Source: Shewanella sediminis HAW-EB3 (GTDB lineage Bacteria; Pseudomonadota; Gammaproteobacteria; Enterobacterales; Shewanellaceae). From it: 64,000 bases of DNA. The notes beneath the pieces are model-generated. The model worked only from the letters and a program-made list of their open reading frames with translations. It was not told the DNA's origin and did no database searches. Location of the stretch: positions 5,374,501-5,438,500 of the forward strand of contig NC_009831.1 in the NCBI RefSeq assembly GCF_000018025.1, written 5' to 3'. Position 1 is the stretch's first letter, and each line of letters begins with the position of its first letter. A program made the position numbers and the translations under genes. Shown here one piece after another: positions 53,804 to 63,938 of the stretch.

Positions 53804-55066
53804 TTAACGCTTATCGGCTTTCAAACTCCTGATATCTGAACCTGTCGGTCCCTGGAAAACCCTCAAGCCGAACTCCGGTAATATGGCAAAGATATGATCG
53901 AAGATATCCCCCTGAATTCCTTCATAGAACCCCCAACGGGTATCGTTGGTAAAGATATAGATCTCTATCGGTACCCCTTCCGATGTCGGCGCTAACTGAC
54001 GCACCAGCAGGGTCATATCTTTATGGATCTTGTCGTGATTACTCACGAACTCCTTCAAATAGGCCCTAAAAGTACCGATATTCGTCAATTGTCGACTGTT
54101 AACAGGCATATCGGCATCATCGACCTGACTATTGAAGTCGGCTAACTCATCATTCTTAGCCGCAAAGTAGGCCTTAAGATGATTGATCTTACTGAGGCGA
54201 ACTCTCTCCTCTTCAGAGAGGAAGCCGATCGAGTGAATGTCGATGGAGACAGAACGCTTAATGCGTCGTCCACCGGACTCAGACATGCCGCGCCAGTTTT
54301 TAAATGCGTCAGAGACCAGGGCATAGGCGGGGATCATAGTGATGGTCTGATCCCAGTTACGCACCTTAACGGTCGTCAAAGAGACCTCTTCAACCGCACC
54401 ATCGGCCCCATATTTATCCATCTGGATCCAATCGCCGGTGCTCACCATGCGGTTCGCCGCCAACTGTATCCCAGCGACAAACCCTAAGATAGTGTCCCTG
54501 AAGACCAACATAACCAAACCAGTCGCGACACCTAAACCGCTGAGGAAGTAGAGCGGAGACTGATCCGCAATCACCGAGATGGAGATGATGACGGCCACAA
54601 AGAAGAGGAATAACTTAAACAGCTGCACGAAACTCTTTATGGGAAGCCGTCGACTGACCAGATTTACATCGGCAATCTCATTGAAGGCATCCAGGGCACT
54701 ATATACCGCGCGGATAAGTATGATAACGATACTCACACTCAGCAGGCGATCCATCAGAGAGCTCATCAGATGATGTTCGGTGAGCGCGATGGGTAACAGA
54801 AGGTCGAGCACCAGCGCCGGCACGATATAGGAAAACTTCTCCAACACATTGTGCCCCATGAAGATATCGTCCCAGTTAACTTTAGAGCGCTGGATGACGA
54901 TGTTCATCGTACGGACGACACCTCTCCTGACAATCAGGTAGGCGATCATTGCCAGCACCAAGCTGGCAAAGACCAATACCGATGTGGAAACACCATCCGA
55001 TGGCGTACTGTTTACCCCCCAGTCCGATAACCACTGAGAGATCTGTAATCTTAATTCTTGATCCAC
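53804..55066 (-). CDS. Mechanosensitive channel, MscS superfamily, YbdG-like
   Basis: Inner-membrane channel of 420 residues, close in length to E. coli YbdG (415). Five hydrophobic segments precede the MscS core: GVATGLVMLVFRDTILGFVA is the pore-helix equivalent, and NRMVSTGDWIQM and TTVKVRNWDQTITMIP form the start of the beta domain. A role in osmotic stress is inferred from the family. It stands alone on the minus strand. Confidence 0.9.
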   Translation of the reverse strand: MDQELRLQISQWLSDWGVNSTPSDGVSTSVLVFASLVLAMIAYLIVRRGVVRTMNIVIQRSKVNWDDIFMGHNVLEKFSYIVPALVLDLLLPIALTEHHLMSSLMDRLLSVSIVIILIRAVYSALDAFNEIADVNLVSRRLPIKSFVQLFKLFLFFVAVIISISVIADQSPLYFLSGLGVATGLVMLVFRDTILGFVAGIQLAANRMVSTGDWIQMDKYGADGAVEEVSLTTVKVRNWDQTITMIPAYALVSDAFKNWRGMSESGGRRIKRSVSIDIHSIGFLSEEERVRLSKINHLKAYFAAKNDELADFNSQVDDADMPVNSRQLTNIGTFRAYLKEFVSNHDKIHKDMTLLVRQLAPTSEGVPIEIYIFTNDTRWGFYEGIQGDIFDHIFAILPEFGLRVFQGPTGSDIRSLKADKR

Positions 55067-55262
55067 AATAACCTTCCCTTAGAGACTGGAGCCAGGATGA
55101 CTTTTTGTTAAATCATCGCTCGCAAGCCGAAACAATAGAGTACAAAACAAGACACAACCAAGTTACAAGCGTCTATTTTAAAAGAAATTTTAGCACTCTT
55201 GATTGACTACAGCCAAAAGTTTAACAACAATCCGGTTTTAAAGTCGAAATCGGATGCTATAG

Positions 55263-55799
55263 ATGAAAAAATATTTACTCGCCTCAGGCCTTATTCTCAC
55301 CAGTTTAACGGCAACGGCAAATCAATTAGCACCAGAGACTGATTCCGCCTTTAAACCTAAAATGAGCGTTAGCCTGGATTATATTCCTGCTGCGAATAAC
55401 ATGTATGGCGTCACTTTCGCTCCCTACCACTACGATAGAGACTACGCGAACTGGGGTTACTATATCGGTTATGCGGCCAGCCCAAAAGACGATATGGATG
55501 TTCAGGAACCCGGAGAGGGTTACACCAAGGACACCATGTGGCGCTTTGGACTCAGTTACAGCCTGACCAGCAACTTCAGCCTATATGGCGGCGCAGCCTC
55601 ATATAACCATGAATCTCACTACACCAATAATATCGTTCCCTTCATTGTCGATGGTGAGCCCGTATGGGAGGAGGAGTCCAATACCTCCTGGGGAGCGGAA
55701 ATCGGCCTCAGATATATGATGGATTTTGGTTTGATGATCGGTGCAGGTTACAACTCAGCCTCTGAATCTGCGGTGATCAGCATAGGCTATGCTATGTAG
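55263..55799 (+). CDS. Outer-membrane beta-barrel-like protein
   Basis: A 178-residue protein with a signal peptide (about 1-19, ending TANQ). The mature part alternates aromatic and small residues in strands (MSVSLDYIP, NWGYYIGYAAS, WRFGLSYSLTSNFSLYGG, WGAEIGLRYMMDFGLMIGAG) and ends in VISIGYAM with an aromatic residue near the terminus. This suggests a small outer-membrane barrel of about eight strands. The specific role is unknown. Confidence 0.7.
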   Translation: MKKYLLASGLILTSLTATANQLAPETDSAFKPKMSVSLDYIPAANNMYGVTFAPYHYDRDYANWGYYIGYAASPKDDMDVQEPGEGYTKDTMWRFGLSYSLTSNFSLYGGAASYNHESHYTNNIVPFIVDGEPVWEEESNTSWGAEIGLRYMMDFGLMIGAGYNSASESAVISIGYAM

Positions 55800-55891
55800 G
55801 GTCGATATAGGCCTTAAAATCCTTCGCCCTATATGAAATCTGCCCACCTTTTGTATATGCTAGAGCCATCTCCTTTATTAGGTTCAATCTC

Positions 55892-56518
55892 ATGCATAAA
55901 CTACTGCGGGTATACACTTCACTGGCACTGCTAATATTTACGGTACCGGTCATGGCCGATGAGGTCGCTAAAATCACCCTGGAAAATGGTGCAACCGTTA
56001 GGTTAAATGACGACTTCACCTGGGAATACGTCATACTCAAGACTCAGGAACCCGTAGTAGCCCCTACCGCGACAACTCAGACAGGTTCAGAAGTAAGCTC
56101 TGCTGCAACCGTCGCGACGGTAACGACAACATCCACAGTGGCTAATGCGTTAACAGAGAGTGCGATGGAAAACTCGGCTCTGTTAAATCACACAGCAAAA
56201 TCCGGCGTTAAAGTCAGATTACTTAAGAGTGAGTGGGACGCAGATAACAGACTCGGACTGACTTTCGACCTGGCCAGTACCAGCTCAGAGAATTACGTGG
56301 TGATTGAACTCGACATCACCCTATTCGATGACAGTGGAAAACAGCTGAAAACCGAGACGGTCAAGGTATGGAAGGCGATATTCAGAATGGCCAACACCTA
56401 TCTACGTAATGGTGAACAACGCCAGAGTAAGACCTTCTGGATAGAGGGCATAGACAAGTCTCAGTGGACTAAAGAGTTAATGAGTCTCAAGATTGGCGAG
56501 ATGGACTCACGCATGTAG
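55892..56518 (+). CDS. DUF3157 family secreted protein
   Basis: A 208-residue protein with a signal peptide (about 1-22, ending MADE). The first domain VAKITLENGATVRLNDDFTW and the C-terminal region GVKVRLLKSEWD and LRNGEQRQSKTFWIEGIDKS match DUF3157, separated by a Thr/Ala-rich linker (about 50-90). The function is unknown. It lies 92 nt after the beta-barrel gene on the same strand. Confidence 0.82.
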   Translation: MHKLLRVYTSLALLIFTVPVMADEVAKITLENGATVRLNDDFTWEYVILKTQEPVVAPTATTQTGSEVSSAATVATVTTTSTVANALTESAMENSALLNHTAKSGVKVRLLKSEWDADNRLGLTFDLASTSSENYVVIELDITLFDDSGKQLKTETVKVWKAIFRMANTYLRNGEQRQSKTFWIEGIDKSQWTKELMSLKIGEMDSRM

Positions 56519-56645
56519 TCTATCTGTCAGGCTCAGTCTATTTACTCAGCCTGTTTACTATGAGAAAGCGACCCTGAATATTCACATTCGGGGTCGGCTT
56601 TAATTAGCTCGCCTTCTGTCAAATAGCCTTCAATGTATCTTCATT

Positions 56646-56689
56646 ATTAGTTACAGCTGAACTCATCATTAGTTACAGCTGAACTCATC
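56646..56689. repeat. 22-bp tandem duplication in the thioesterase 3' end
   Basis: Two perfect adjacent copies of ATTAGTTACAGCTGAACTCA followed by TC. The duplication shifts the reading frame of the thioesterase tail and supplies a new stop codon. Confidence 0.95.
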
Positions 56690-57147
56690 ATGGTTTCCGG
56701 CATCTTTACCGCCACCATATGTCCCTTGGCACAGACCTTCCCCATGGTACTCAATGTAATATCTACTACCACTTTTCGCGCTTTAACCTCACGGATCACT
56801 CCACGAAGCTCAAGCTCGACTCCCATAGGCGTGGGCGCCAGATAATCGATATTGAGAGCGGCAGTAACGAAGCGTTCGCTGGGAAGTGTGCCCACCTCTC
56901 GCCCTTGCTCCCGATAGGCAGCAGCCGATGCGCTCCCCGTCCCATGACAATCGATTAACGACGCGATGAGTCCGCCGTAGACAAACCCGGGAATAGCGGT
57001 ATGAAACGCTTGCGGCATAAATACGGCCCGTGTTTCATCACCATCCCAGTAACTCTTCAACTGATGACCATGGGAGTTATTCTTTCCACAGCCATAACAG
57101 TGACTCAGTTCCTCAGGGTAGCTATCCTGAAAGGCAAGGTTACTCAT
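56647..57147 (-). CDS. Hotdog-fold thioesterase (PaaI-like)
   Basis: A 166-residue acyl-CoA thioesterase-like protein. The hotdog helix motif is GFVYGGLIASLIDCHGTGSA, where the PaaI group usually has HGG. The N-terminal CYGCGKNNSHGH is typical of the subgroup. The last residues (DEFSCN) arise from a 22-bp duplication. Without it the frame would continue to NNEDTLKAI, so the natural C terminus has probably been changed. The catalytic core is intact. Confidence 0.8.
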   Translation of the reverse strand: MSNLAFQDSYPEELSHCYGCGKNNSHGHQLKSYWDGDETRAVFMPQAFHTAIPGFVYGGLIASLIDCHGTGSASAAAYREQGREVGTLPSERFVTAALNIDYLAPTPMGVELELRGVIREVKARKVVVDITLSTMGKVCAKGHMVAVKMPETMMSSAVTNDEFSCN

Positions 57148-57272
57148 CTTGTACTCCGTTTATTGACCCCATTTAATCTCCCCAAACTAATGTAATCTCC
57201 TACCTGGCACAACACAGACAAAAGCCTTAAGACCAATGGAGTATTAGGATAAAAGGTCGCTGCAGACAACAA

Positions 57273-57294
57273 AAAAGGGCCCTAAGGCCCTTTT
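57273..57294 (-). terminator. Terminator downstream of hutH
   Basis: AAAAGGGCC and GGCCCTTTT form a 9-bp hairpin with T runs on both strands, about 70 nt after the hutH stop codon. It can act in both directions. Confidence 0.88.
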
Positions 57295-57365
57295 AATACG
57301 ACATGCCGATTGACACAAAGCTCAAATCAATCAAACCTGCCAACTGAAATTTCAATCAAGTTTGA

Positions 57366-58898
57366 TTACAAACTTGGCAGGATCCCGTCTGGCAGGTAAG
57401 CATTGAAGCTTGCCGTGATAAGCAGGTCAGTTGCCGCTTCGATATCCGGGCCGAAGAAACGATCCTTATCGTAGTAAGTTACCAACTCACGTATTTCGGC
57501 CTTCGCCTTAGCGACAACAACACTCGGCTGAAGTGGTGCACGGAAATCCAGCCCCTGTGCCGATGCCAGCAACTCGATAGCCAAGACACCGCGGGTATTT
57601 TCAGTCATATCACGCAGACGACGCGCCGCGAACGTCGCCATAGACACATGGTCTTCCTGGTTTGCCGAGGTCGGTAAACTATCGACAGACGCCGGATGAG
57701 CATAGGTCTTGTTCTCCGATGCCAGCGCCGCCGCTGTCACTTGGGCGATCATGAAGCCAGAGTTCACCCCACCATTTTCCACCAGGAACGGAGGTAGCAT
57801 AGACAAGTTAGGGTCGATGAGCAGTGCGATACGACGCTCGGCGATAGAGCCCAACTCGGCAAGAGCTATCGCCAAGTTATCAGCCGCCATGGCAACAGGC
57901 TCAGCGTGGAAGTTCCCCCCCGAGATGATGTCTCCGGTATCCTGGAACACGAGTGGGTTATCGGTAACGCCGTTCGCTTCCGTGCCAAGCACCTCAGCAG
58001 CATGACGAATTTGGGTTAAACAGGCACCGAGTACCTGGGGCTGACAACGCAACGAGTAAGGATCTTGCACCCTCTCACAGTCCACATGACTCAAGCTGAT
58101 CTCAGACTCATCGCCTAACAGGAGGCGGAACAGTGCAGCCGAATCGATCTGCCCCTTCTGTCCACGGGCTGCGTGGATGCGGGAATCGAACGGACTACGA
58201 CTGCCCATGGCAGCTTCGACGCTCATCGCACCGATGACTGAGCTGGCCGCGAATAGATCTTCGGCGTTAAACAAGCCCTCTAAGGCTAACGCCGTCGATG
58301 CCTGTGTACCATTAAGCAGGGCCAGGCCCTCTTTAGCGGCAAGTTCGATAGGCTTAAGACCGGCGATCTCCAGACCCTCTTTGGCACTCAAAATCTGCCC
58401 CTTGTAGCTCATCTCACCCTCGCCGAGTAACGGCAGGCACATATGAGCCAAAGGAGCCAAGTCACCCGATGCGCCCACGGACCCTTTTTCCGGTACACAT
58501 GGGTAAACTTCTGCGTTAACCAATGCGATAAGGAAGTTAATCACCTCGAGACGAATGCCCGAGAAGCCGCGACTCAATGAGTTGATCTTCAATACCATCA
58601 TCAAGCGCACGGTCGCATCTTGCATATATTGGCCGGTACCTGCGGCGTGTGACAACACAATTGAGCGCTGTAGCAACTGCAGATCATCGGCCGCGATCTT
58701 AGTGTTCGCCAGCAGGCCGAAGCCAGTGTTGATACCATAAACCGTGCGGCCTTCATCTAACACCTGCTGGACTAAACCGGCACTGGTGTTGATATCATTA
58801 ATCGCACTATCGGCAAGCTCCAGGCTTACTTTTCCACGACTGATCTCGCGGATTTGTGACAGGGTCAGAGTTCCAGGGTTTAAAATTAAATGACTCAT
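57366..58898 (-). CDS. hutH: Histidine ammonia-lyase HutH
   Basis: Converts histidine to urocanate and ammonia. The 510-residue protein has the self-processing MIO triad A143-S144-G145 in [14 protein letters not shown], plus the family blocks [34 protein letters not shown] and [12 protein letters not shown]. The ATG at 58898 is used; the TTG at 58901 is less likely. It begins 3 nt after hutU stops, so hutU and hutH form one transcript ending at the hairpin at 57273. Confidence 0.97.
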   Translation of the reverse strand: MSHLILNPGTLTLSQIREISRGKVSLELADSAINDINTSAGLVQQVLDEGRTVYGINTGFGLLANTKIAADDLQLLQRSIVLSHAAGTGQYMQDATVRLMMVLKINSLSRGFSGIRLEVINFLIALVNAEVYPCVPEKGSVGASGDLAPLAHMCLPLLGEGEMSYKGQILSAKEGLEIAGLKPIELAAKEGLALLNGTQASTALALEGLFNAEDLFAASSVIGAMSVEAAMGSRSPFDSRIHAARGQKGQIDSAALFRLLLGDESEISLSHVDCERVQDPYSLRCQPQVLGACLTQIRHAAEVLGTEANGVTDNPLVFQDTGDIISGGNFHAEPVAMAADNLAIALAELGSIAERRIALLIDPNLSMLPPFLVENGGVNSGFMIAQVTAAALASENKTYAHPASVDSLPTSANQEDHVSMATFAARRLRDMTENTRGVLAIELLASAQGLDFRAPLQPSVVVAKAKAEIRELVTYYDKDRFFGPDIEAATDLLITASFNAYLPDGILPSL

Positions 58899-58901
58899 CA
58901 A

Positions 58902-60572
58902 TTACTTCTCCAGCATCGGCAGATCTAAATTCTGCTCTTTTGCGCATTTCTTAGCGATATCGTATCCGGCATCGGCGTGACGCATCACACCTGTCGCTGG
59001 GTCATTCCATAGCACACGGCCTAATCGAACCGCAGCCTCATCACTGCCGTCTGCGACAATAACCACACCCGAGTGTTGGCTAAAGCCCATACCCACACCA
59101 CCGCCATGGTGCAGTGATACCCAAGTTGCGCCACTGGCCGTATTCAGAAGTGCATTCATCAATGGCCAATCTGAAACCGCATCCGAGCCATCGAGCATAG
59201 ATTCTGTTTCACGGTTAGGGCTGGCAACTGAGCCGGAGTCCAGATGGTCACGACCGATGACAACCGGCGCCGAAAGCTCGCCACTTTTAACCATTTCGTT
59301 GAAGGCCAAGGCCAAACGAGCACGGTCTTTCAGGCCAACCCAACAGATACGTGATGGCAGTCCCTGGAACGCGATACGTTCACGGGCCATATCCAGCCAA
59401 TTATGTAGCTGTGGATTATCAGGAATAAGCTCTTTAACCTTGGCATCTGTCTTATAGATATCTTCAGGATCGCCGGATAGTGCAACCCAGCGAAATGGTC
59501 CTATACCTTCACAGAAAAGCGGACGCACATAGGCAGGTACGAAACCTGGGAAATCGAATGCATTTTCGACTCCCTCTTCGAATGCCATCTGGCGGATATT
59601 GTTACCGTAATCGGTCGTTGCAGCGCCTGCGGCTTGCAGAGCCAGCATGGCTCTGACCTGTACCGCCATAGATTGTTTCGCAGCCTTAACCACAGCCGCT
59701 TCATCTTTCTTACGCATCTCGGCGGCGTATTCGAGTGTCCAGTTCTGAGGCAGGTAACCATTCAAAGGATCGTGCGCCGACGTCTGATCGGTCACCACAT
59801 CCGGGGTTACACCGCGTTCAACCAACTCGGCAAACACATCAGCAGCATTGGCAAGCAGACCCACAGAGACAGGTTTACCACTCTTGTTCGCTTCATCGAT
59901 CATCGCCAGAGCTTCATCGAGCGAGTCTGTTTTCTTATCCACATACTTAGTACGCAGACGGAAATCGATACGGGTTTCATCCACTTCACAGGTCAACACT
60001 GAGTAACCCGCCATAGTGCCGGCCAGCGGCTGAGCACCACCCATACCACCCAAGCCACCGGTCAGGATCCACTTACCCTTAGATGAACCACCAAAATGTT
60101 TTGTCGCCATGGCGGCAAAAGTCTCGTAGGTGCCCTGCACGATTCCTTGAGAGCCAATATAGATCCAAGAACCCGCCGTCATCTGGCCATACATGGCCAA
60201 ACCTTTCTTATCCAGCTCGTTGAAGTGTTCCCAGTTGGCCCAATGTGGCACCAGGTTAGAGTTGGCGATAATCACGCGAGGTGCGTTACTGTGGGTCTTG
60301 AAAACACCAACGGGTTTACCCGACTGAACCAGAAGGGTTTCATCCTCTTCGAGGCGCTGCAGCACTTCGATTATCTTGTCATAGCACTCCCAATCACGGG
60401 CCGCACGTCCGATACCACCGTAGACCACCAGGTCTTCCGGGCGTTCGGCAACATCCGGATGCAGGTTGTTCATCAACATACGCATAGGCGCTTCGGTGAA
60501 CCAGCTCTTACAGCTTAACTTTGTGCCGTGTGGCGCTATGATGCGACGGCTTGGGTCGTGTCTCTTATCCAT
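58902..60572 (-). CDS. hutU: Urocanate hydratase HutU
   Basis: Converts urocanate to imidazolonepropionate, using tightly bound NAD. The 556-residue length from the ATG at 60572 ([16 protein letters not shown]) agrees with known HutU. The NAD-site block [15 protein letters not shown] and the C-terminal [17 protein letters not shown] with its conserved cysteine and glycine region are typical. The ATG at 60587 is possible but adds five residues. It is the first gene of hutUH, 160 nt downstream of hutC on the same strand. Confidence 0.97.
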   Translation of the reverse strand: MDKRHDPSRRIIAPHGTKLSCKSWFTEAPMRMLMNNLHPDVAERPEDLVVYGGIGRAARDWECYDKIIEVLQRLEEDETLLVQSGKPVGVFKTHSNAPRVIIANSNLVPHWANWEHFNELDKKGLAMYGQMTAGSWIYIGSQGIVQGTYETFAAMATKHFGGSSKGKWILTGGLGGMGGAQPLAGTMAGYSVLTCEVDETRIDFRLRTKYVDKKTDSLDEALAMIDEANKSGKPVSVGLLANAADVFAELVERGVTPDVVTDQTSAHDPLNGYLPQNWTLEYAAEMRKKDEAAVVKAAKQSMAVQVRAMLALQAAGAATTDYGNNIRQMAFEEGVENAFDFPGFVPAYVRPLFCEGIGPFRWVALSGDPEDIYKTDAKVKELIPDNPQLHNWLDMARERIAFQGLPSRICWVGLKDRARLALAFNEMVKSGELSAPVVIGRDHLDSGSVASPNRETESMLDGSDAVSDWPLMNALLNTASGATWVSLHHGGGVGMGFSQHSGVVIVADGSDEAAVRLGRVLWNDPATGVMRHADAGYDIAKKCAKEQNLDLPMLEK

Positions 60573-60602
60573 CTTGCATAACCTCATTTCAATTTGTTGT
60601 TG

Positions 60603-60615
60603 CTTGTATTGCTTG
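60603..60615. promoter_or_regulatory. Possible weak HutC half-site upstream of hutU
   Basis: CTTGTATTGCTTG resembles one arm of the HutC operator seen at 61562 (CTTGTAT), with a degenerate second arm. It lies about 35 nt upstream of the hutU start, so a repressor bound here could block transcription. Confidence 0.3.
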
Positions 60616-60708
60616 CTCTTAACTTATAGAGAGTAGAGAGCCGCGTTGTTCTCGTTATGTCTGTACTTATTCTTATATTTACTGTTGTCTTTCTTGCTAA
60701 TCCTTACC

Positions 60709-60751
60709 CACGCAGTGGCATTAATCGAAATGCGCAGCAGATCGATTTAGA
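60709..60751. repeat. Short dispersed repeat at the hutC 3' end
   Basis: CCACGCAGTGGCATTAATCG then AAATGCGCAGCAGATCGATT, the partner of the sequence at 22752-22794. Both begin at the stop codon of a minus-strand gene. Confidence 0.7.
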
Positions 60752-61448
60752 ACGTCAGATGACCACCTAACCTGAATCGTGTCCCGGGATGGATCAGTCT
60801 GGCATAGCTCACCATGCCCTTGCGCGACCAGGTACGACGAATGATCTGCAAACAGGGCTCACTCGCCTCTATCTCCAGATGTTTTTTATTATGTTCGTTG
60901 GCCACCACGGCTTCTAAGGTATGGCGCGCCTCGGTAAGGGGGGCAACCTGTGACAGATATTCGTGAGGAGTCTGCAGTGTAAAGTCCTGCAGCAGGTAAT
61001 CGGGCACCAGTTTTGGATTAACGAAACGCTCCTCCAGCTGCAGAGGCACGCCCTGCTCGCAATGCACCAACACCGAGTAGAAGACCTGAGTTCCCGTCTC
61101 CAGCCCCAAGGCGATGGCTATGGGTGCTGTCGCTTCGGTTTGAGTCAGTTCAAGCTGTTTAACGCTATAGCCATGGCCCCTGTCTTTAATTTCATCGGCA
61201 ATATTGCGAATGGCCATCATAGAGGACTGAGATTTAAGCTCGGCGACGAAGGTACCCAGGCCCTGAGAGCGCTCTAACACACCATCATCGGTCAATTCCG
61301 TCAGTGCACGGCGCGCCGTCATTCGGCTGCATTCAAACAGCTCAGCCATCTGGTTCTCTGAGGGAACACGGCTATGCTCCTCCCATTCACCGGATTCGAT
61401 GCGGGCTAAAATATACTGCTTTATCTCTGCAAACTTGGGCGTTGCCAT
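60747..61448 (-). CDS. hutC: Histidine utilisation repressor HutC (GntR family)
   Basis: A GntR/HutC-type repressor of 233 residues. The N-terminal winged helix (FAEIKQYILARIESGEW, then RVPSENQMAELFECSRMTAR) binds DNA, and the C-terminal UTRA domain (about 80-230) binds urocanate, the inducer. LGTFVAELKSQ joins the two domains. It is divergent from hutI, and the shared spacer holds the 14-bp operator at 61562-61575. Confidence 0.95.
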   Translation of the reverse strand: MATPKFAEIKQYILARIESGEWEEHSRVPSENQMAELFECSRMTARRALTELTDDGVLERSQGLGTFVAELKSQSSMMAIRNIADEIKDRGHGYSVKQLELTQTEATAPIAIALGLETGTQVFYSVLVHCEQGVPLQLEERFVNPKLVPDYLLQDFTLQTPHEYLSQVAPLTEARHTLEAVVANEHNKKHLEIEASEPCLQIIRRTWSRKGMVSYARLIHPGTRFRLGGHLTF

Positions 61449-61550
61449 ACCAATCCTTTGCTCTTTCTTTTGCGGTATCAGGCGCTAGGTTCTAGAATCT
61501 AGAAACCTCTCTTTGGCCAATAACGCTTTTCAAACGATGAAAATTACCGC

Positions 61551-61556
61551 TATAAT
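61551..61556 (+). promoter_or_regulatory. Likely -10 element of hutI
   Basis: A perfect TATAAT directly before the operator, with only a weak -35 (TTTCAA at 17 nt). A repressor bound at 61562 would cover the start site. Confidence 0.6.
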
Positions 61557-61561
61557 CCTAG

Positions 61562-61575
61562 CTTGTATATACAAG
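61562..61575. promoter_or_regulatory. HutC operator
   Basis: CTTGTATATACAAG is a perfect 14-bp palindrome and matches the known HutC site TTGTATATACAA. A further ACAAG half-site is at 61581-61585. It sits between hutC and hutI and can control both. Confidence 0.85.
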
Positions 61576-61643
61576 TAAATACAAGTTGGATCACAACTTT
61601 TATTTCCGAACGAACATGAACACGTTAAGAGTGAGGGAAAAAT

Positions 61644-62870
61644 ATGTCTTGGGATCAGGTCTGGATTGACGTCAACGTAGCGACAATGTCTCCTTCTGTA
61701 TCAGCGCCTTACGGAGCGATAACCGATGCAGCTGTTGCGGTAGAAAAAGGCCGAATTGCCTGGATTGGCCTCCGTTCCGAGCTGCCCGAATTCGATGTTC
61801 TGTCAACACCGGTTTACAGGGGGAAAGGCGCCTGGATAACCCCGGGCCTTATCGACGCTCACACCCATTTAGTGTTCGCCGGTAACCGGGCCAACGAGTT
61901 TGAGCTTCGCCTGCAGGGCGCCAGCTATGAAGAGATTGCCCGTAGCGGCGGTGGCATCATCTCCACCGTTAAAGCCTGCCGTGAAGCCAGCGAAGGCGAG
62001 CTCTTTGAGCTGGGCCGAAAACGTCTCAACGCCCTGGCGAAAGAGGGCGTGACCACGGTCGAGATAAAATCCGGCTATGGCCTGGAAACAGAGACAGAAC
62101 TCAAACTGCTGCGCGTCGCCCGCGAGCTCGGTAAGCATCATCACGTCGATGTGAAAACCACCTTCTTAGGGGCTCATGCCATACCGCCAGAGTATAAAGA
62201 CAACGCAGAAACCTATGTGGACTTAGTGATTGACGAAATGCTGCCCGCCGTTATCGAGGAAAACCTTGCCGATGCGGCCGACGTCTTCTGTGAAAATATC
62301 GCCTTCAGTGTCGAGCAGACCGAGCGGGTATTAACCGCAGCCAAAGATGCCGGGCTCGATATCAAGCTTCACGCCGAGCAACTCTCTAATCTGGGAGGTT
62401 CGGCTATGGCCGCCAGGCTAGGCGCCAAATCGGTGGATCATATCGAATACCTGGACGAGACCGGAGTAAAAGCCCTGAGTCAAAGTGGCACCTGCGCCAC
62501 CCTGCTCCCCGGTGCCTTCTACTTTCTGCGTGAGACTCAGATGCCACCGATTGAGCTGCTGCGTAAGCATAAGGTACCCATGGTTCTGGCCAGTGACTAC
62601 AACCCGGGATCGTCGCCGCTCTGCTCGAGTCTGTTAATGCTCAACATGGGCTGCACCCTGTTCCGCCTGACACCAGAGGAGGCGCTTGCGGGTATGACAC
62701 GCAATGCCGCCAAGGCATTAGGGGTAGAGGACAACGTAGGTGTCCTTGAAGTTGGGATGCAGGCTGATTTCTGTTTGTGGGATATCACTACACCGGCTCA
62801 GCTTTCCTACTCATATGGCGTAGGTGTGTGCCTTGAGGTGGTCAAATCAGGACAATTGGTACACCAGTAA
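61644..62870 (+). CDS. hutI: Imidazolonepropionase HutI
   Basis: Hydrolyses imidazolonepropionate to formiminoglutamate, the third step of histidine breakdown. The 408-residue amidohydrolase has the metal motif [10 protein letters not shown] near 74-83, [28 protein letters not shown] and [10 protein letters not shown], all conserved in HutI. GAGGG precedes the ATG by 6 nt. hutG is not in the window, so the final step must be encoded elsewhere. Confidence 0.97.
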   Translation: MSWDQVWIDVNVATMSPSVSAPYGAITDAAVAVEKGRIAWIGLRSELPEFDVLSTPVYRGKGAWITPGLIDAHTHLVFAGNRANEFELRLQGASYEEIARSGGGIISTVKACREASEGELFELGRKRLNALAKEGVTTVEIKSGYGLETETELKLLRVARELGKHHHVDVKTTFLGAHAIPPEYKDNAETYVDLVIDEMLPAVIEENLADAADVFCENIAFSVEQTERVLTAAKDAGLDIKLHAEQLSNLGGSAMAARLGAKSVDHIEYLDETGVKALSQSGTCATLLPGAFYFLRETQMPPIELLRKHKVPMVLASDYNPGSSPLCSSLLMLNMGCTLFRLTPEEALAGMTRNAAKALGVEDNVGVLEVGMQADFCLWDITTPAQLSYSYGVGVCLEVVKSGQLVHQ

Positions 62871-62884
62871 TTTGGTAGCCTGAG

Positions 62885-62908
62885 CGATGAGGCTGACTCA
62901 TCGTTTGG
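62885..62908 (+). terminator. Possible hutI terminator
   Basis: CGATGAG - GCTGA - CTCATCG followed by TTTGGGTT, 14 nt after the hutI stop codon. The U run is short, so efficiency is uncertain. Confidence 0.45.
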
Positions 62909-63032
62909 GTTGGTTTCATCTGGCGATATGGGTACTTGGTGGTTTTATGGTGCCCATGGCTATACTGATATTAATAGCCTGCGGCTCGCTGAATGTGCAG
63001 GTACTTCTGTGACACGCCACAAGTACAATCCC

Positions 63033-63108
63033 TGTAGGCTCTTCCGTGACATCCCTGTCACGGAAGGTCACAGCCGCACCTACACTAGGTGATTAATCTC
63101 TTCGATTT
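63033..63108 (-). repeat. Dispersed cruciform element, copy B
   Basis: Same outer sequence as 38213-38288 (TGTAGGCTC, AGCCGC, CTACA, AATCTCTTCGA), but the inner hairpin is CTTCCGTGACATCCCTGTCA with its closing arm CGGAAG (63041-63066). The tail ends 24 nt from the stop codon of the orphan gene at 63132, in the same orientation as copy A relative to its neighbour. A second hairpin, GTACTTCTGTG with CACAAGTAC, lies just upstream (63001-63025). Confidence 0.8.
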
Positions 63109-63131
63109 AGCTGTAGTAGTTTAAAAAATCT

Positions 63132-63938
63132 CTATTTAACAGGGATAACTACGGGGTCGGGTTCCAATAGCTTATTTTCTTTTATCTCATTGTAATAATG
63201 AATCACTCTTGATTTGCGAATTTCAATCTGCTCTTGAGCTTTAGTGGCAAACTCAACTAAACCATTAGTTGAAATATCAACCTCTGTTTCAGTTTTAATA
63301 CCATTTACCTTTACCCACCACTTACCATCACCGAACTTATAGTTTTCACAGGTAGGTATATCACCACTCTTATAGGATATGTTTGGAGTCCAAGACATTG
63401 CAGCTCTCTTATCCATAGGATTAGTAATCTGTTCTGAATACTGGTGAATAAATGATTTATCTCGAATGAATTGAGCCTTAGCATGAAACAATTTATCTAT
63501 TTCCAACTTTGGTTTTTTTACCTTCAACCTATAATATTTCGAGCTCAACTTATAAAGTTGTGTTAGTAATTTATCCAGAGCTTGAATGCATGCAACATAG
63601 TATGTGGCTATGTCAAAAAGTGATTTTATATAGAACCTTACATTTTCCTTTTCGTACAAAATAAAACTACACATCACCTCAGAAGTTACAGCTAACCTAT
63701 TATCAACTATCTCGCAATGCATCTTCCAAGAATCTAACTCCATTTGAATAAAACTAGCTAAATGGTCAATATTCCAAATAAGGTTTGGGTCAGGAATAAG
63801 CTCCCCCTCACCAGTCCACTCTTTCAACTCTCCCTCACCCAACAAAAATTCAGATAACTCCACATATCCTCCTAATGAATCCACTGCAAAAGAAAGAACT
63901 ATAGAGTTCTCATTCTTATTCCGATGAATGATGGCCAT
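63132..63938 (-). CDS. AT-rich orphan protein of unknown function
   Basis: A 268-residue soluble protein without signal peptide, membrane helix or recognised motif. It has a strand-rich first part, a long helical middle (about 105-150, FYIKSLFDIATYYVACIQAL and on) and a lysine-rich stretch (VKKPKLEIDKLFHAKAQF). GC content is clearly lower than in the surrounding genes, which points to recent acquisition. It ends next to cruciform element copy B. Phage defence or other accessory roles are possible but not supported by sequence. Confidence 0.7.
   Translation of the reverse strand: MAIIHRNKNENSIVLSFAVDSLGGYVELSEFLLGEGELKEWTGEGELIPDPNLIWNIDHLASFIQMELDSWKMHCEIVDNRLAVTSEVMCSFILYEKENVRFYIKSLFDIATYYVACIQALDKLLTQLYKLSSKYYRLKVKKPKLEIDKLFHAKAQFIRDKSFIHQYSEQITNPMDKRAAMSWTPNISYKSGDIPTCENYKFGDGKWWVKVNGIKTETEVDISTNGLVEFATKAQEQIEIRKSRVIHYYNEIKENKLLEPDPVVIPVK

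Noticed and set aside
60747..62870. Complete histidine-to-glutamate pathway
   Set aside because: Only hutH, hutU, hutI and hutC are here; no formiminoglutamase gene is in the window.
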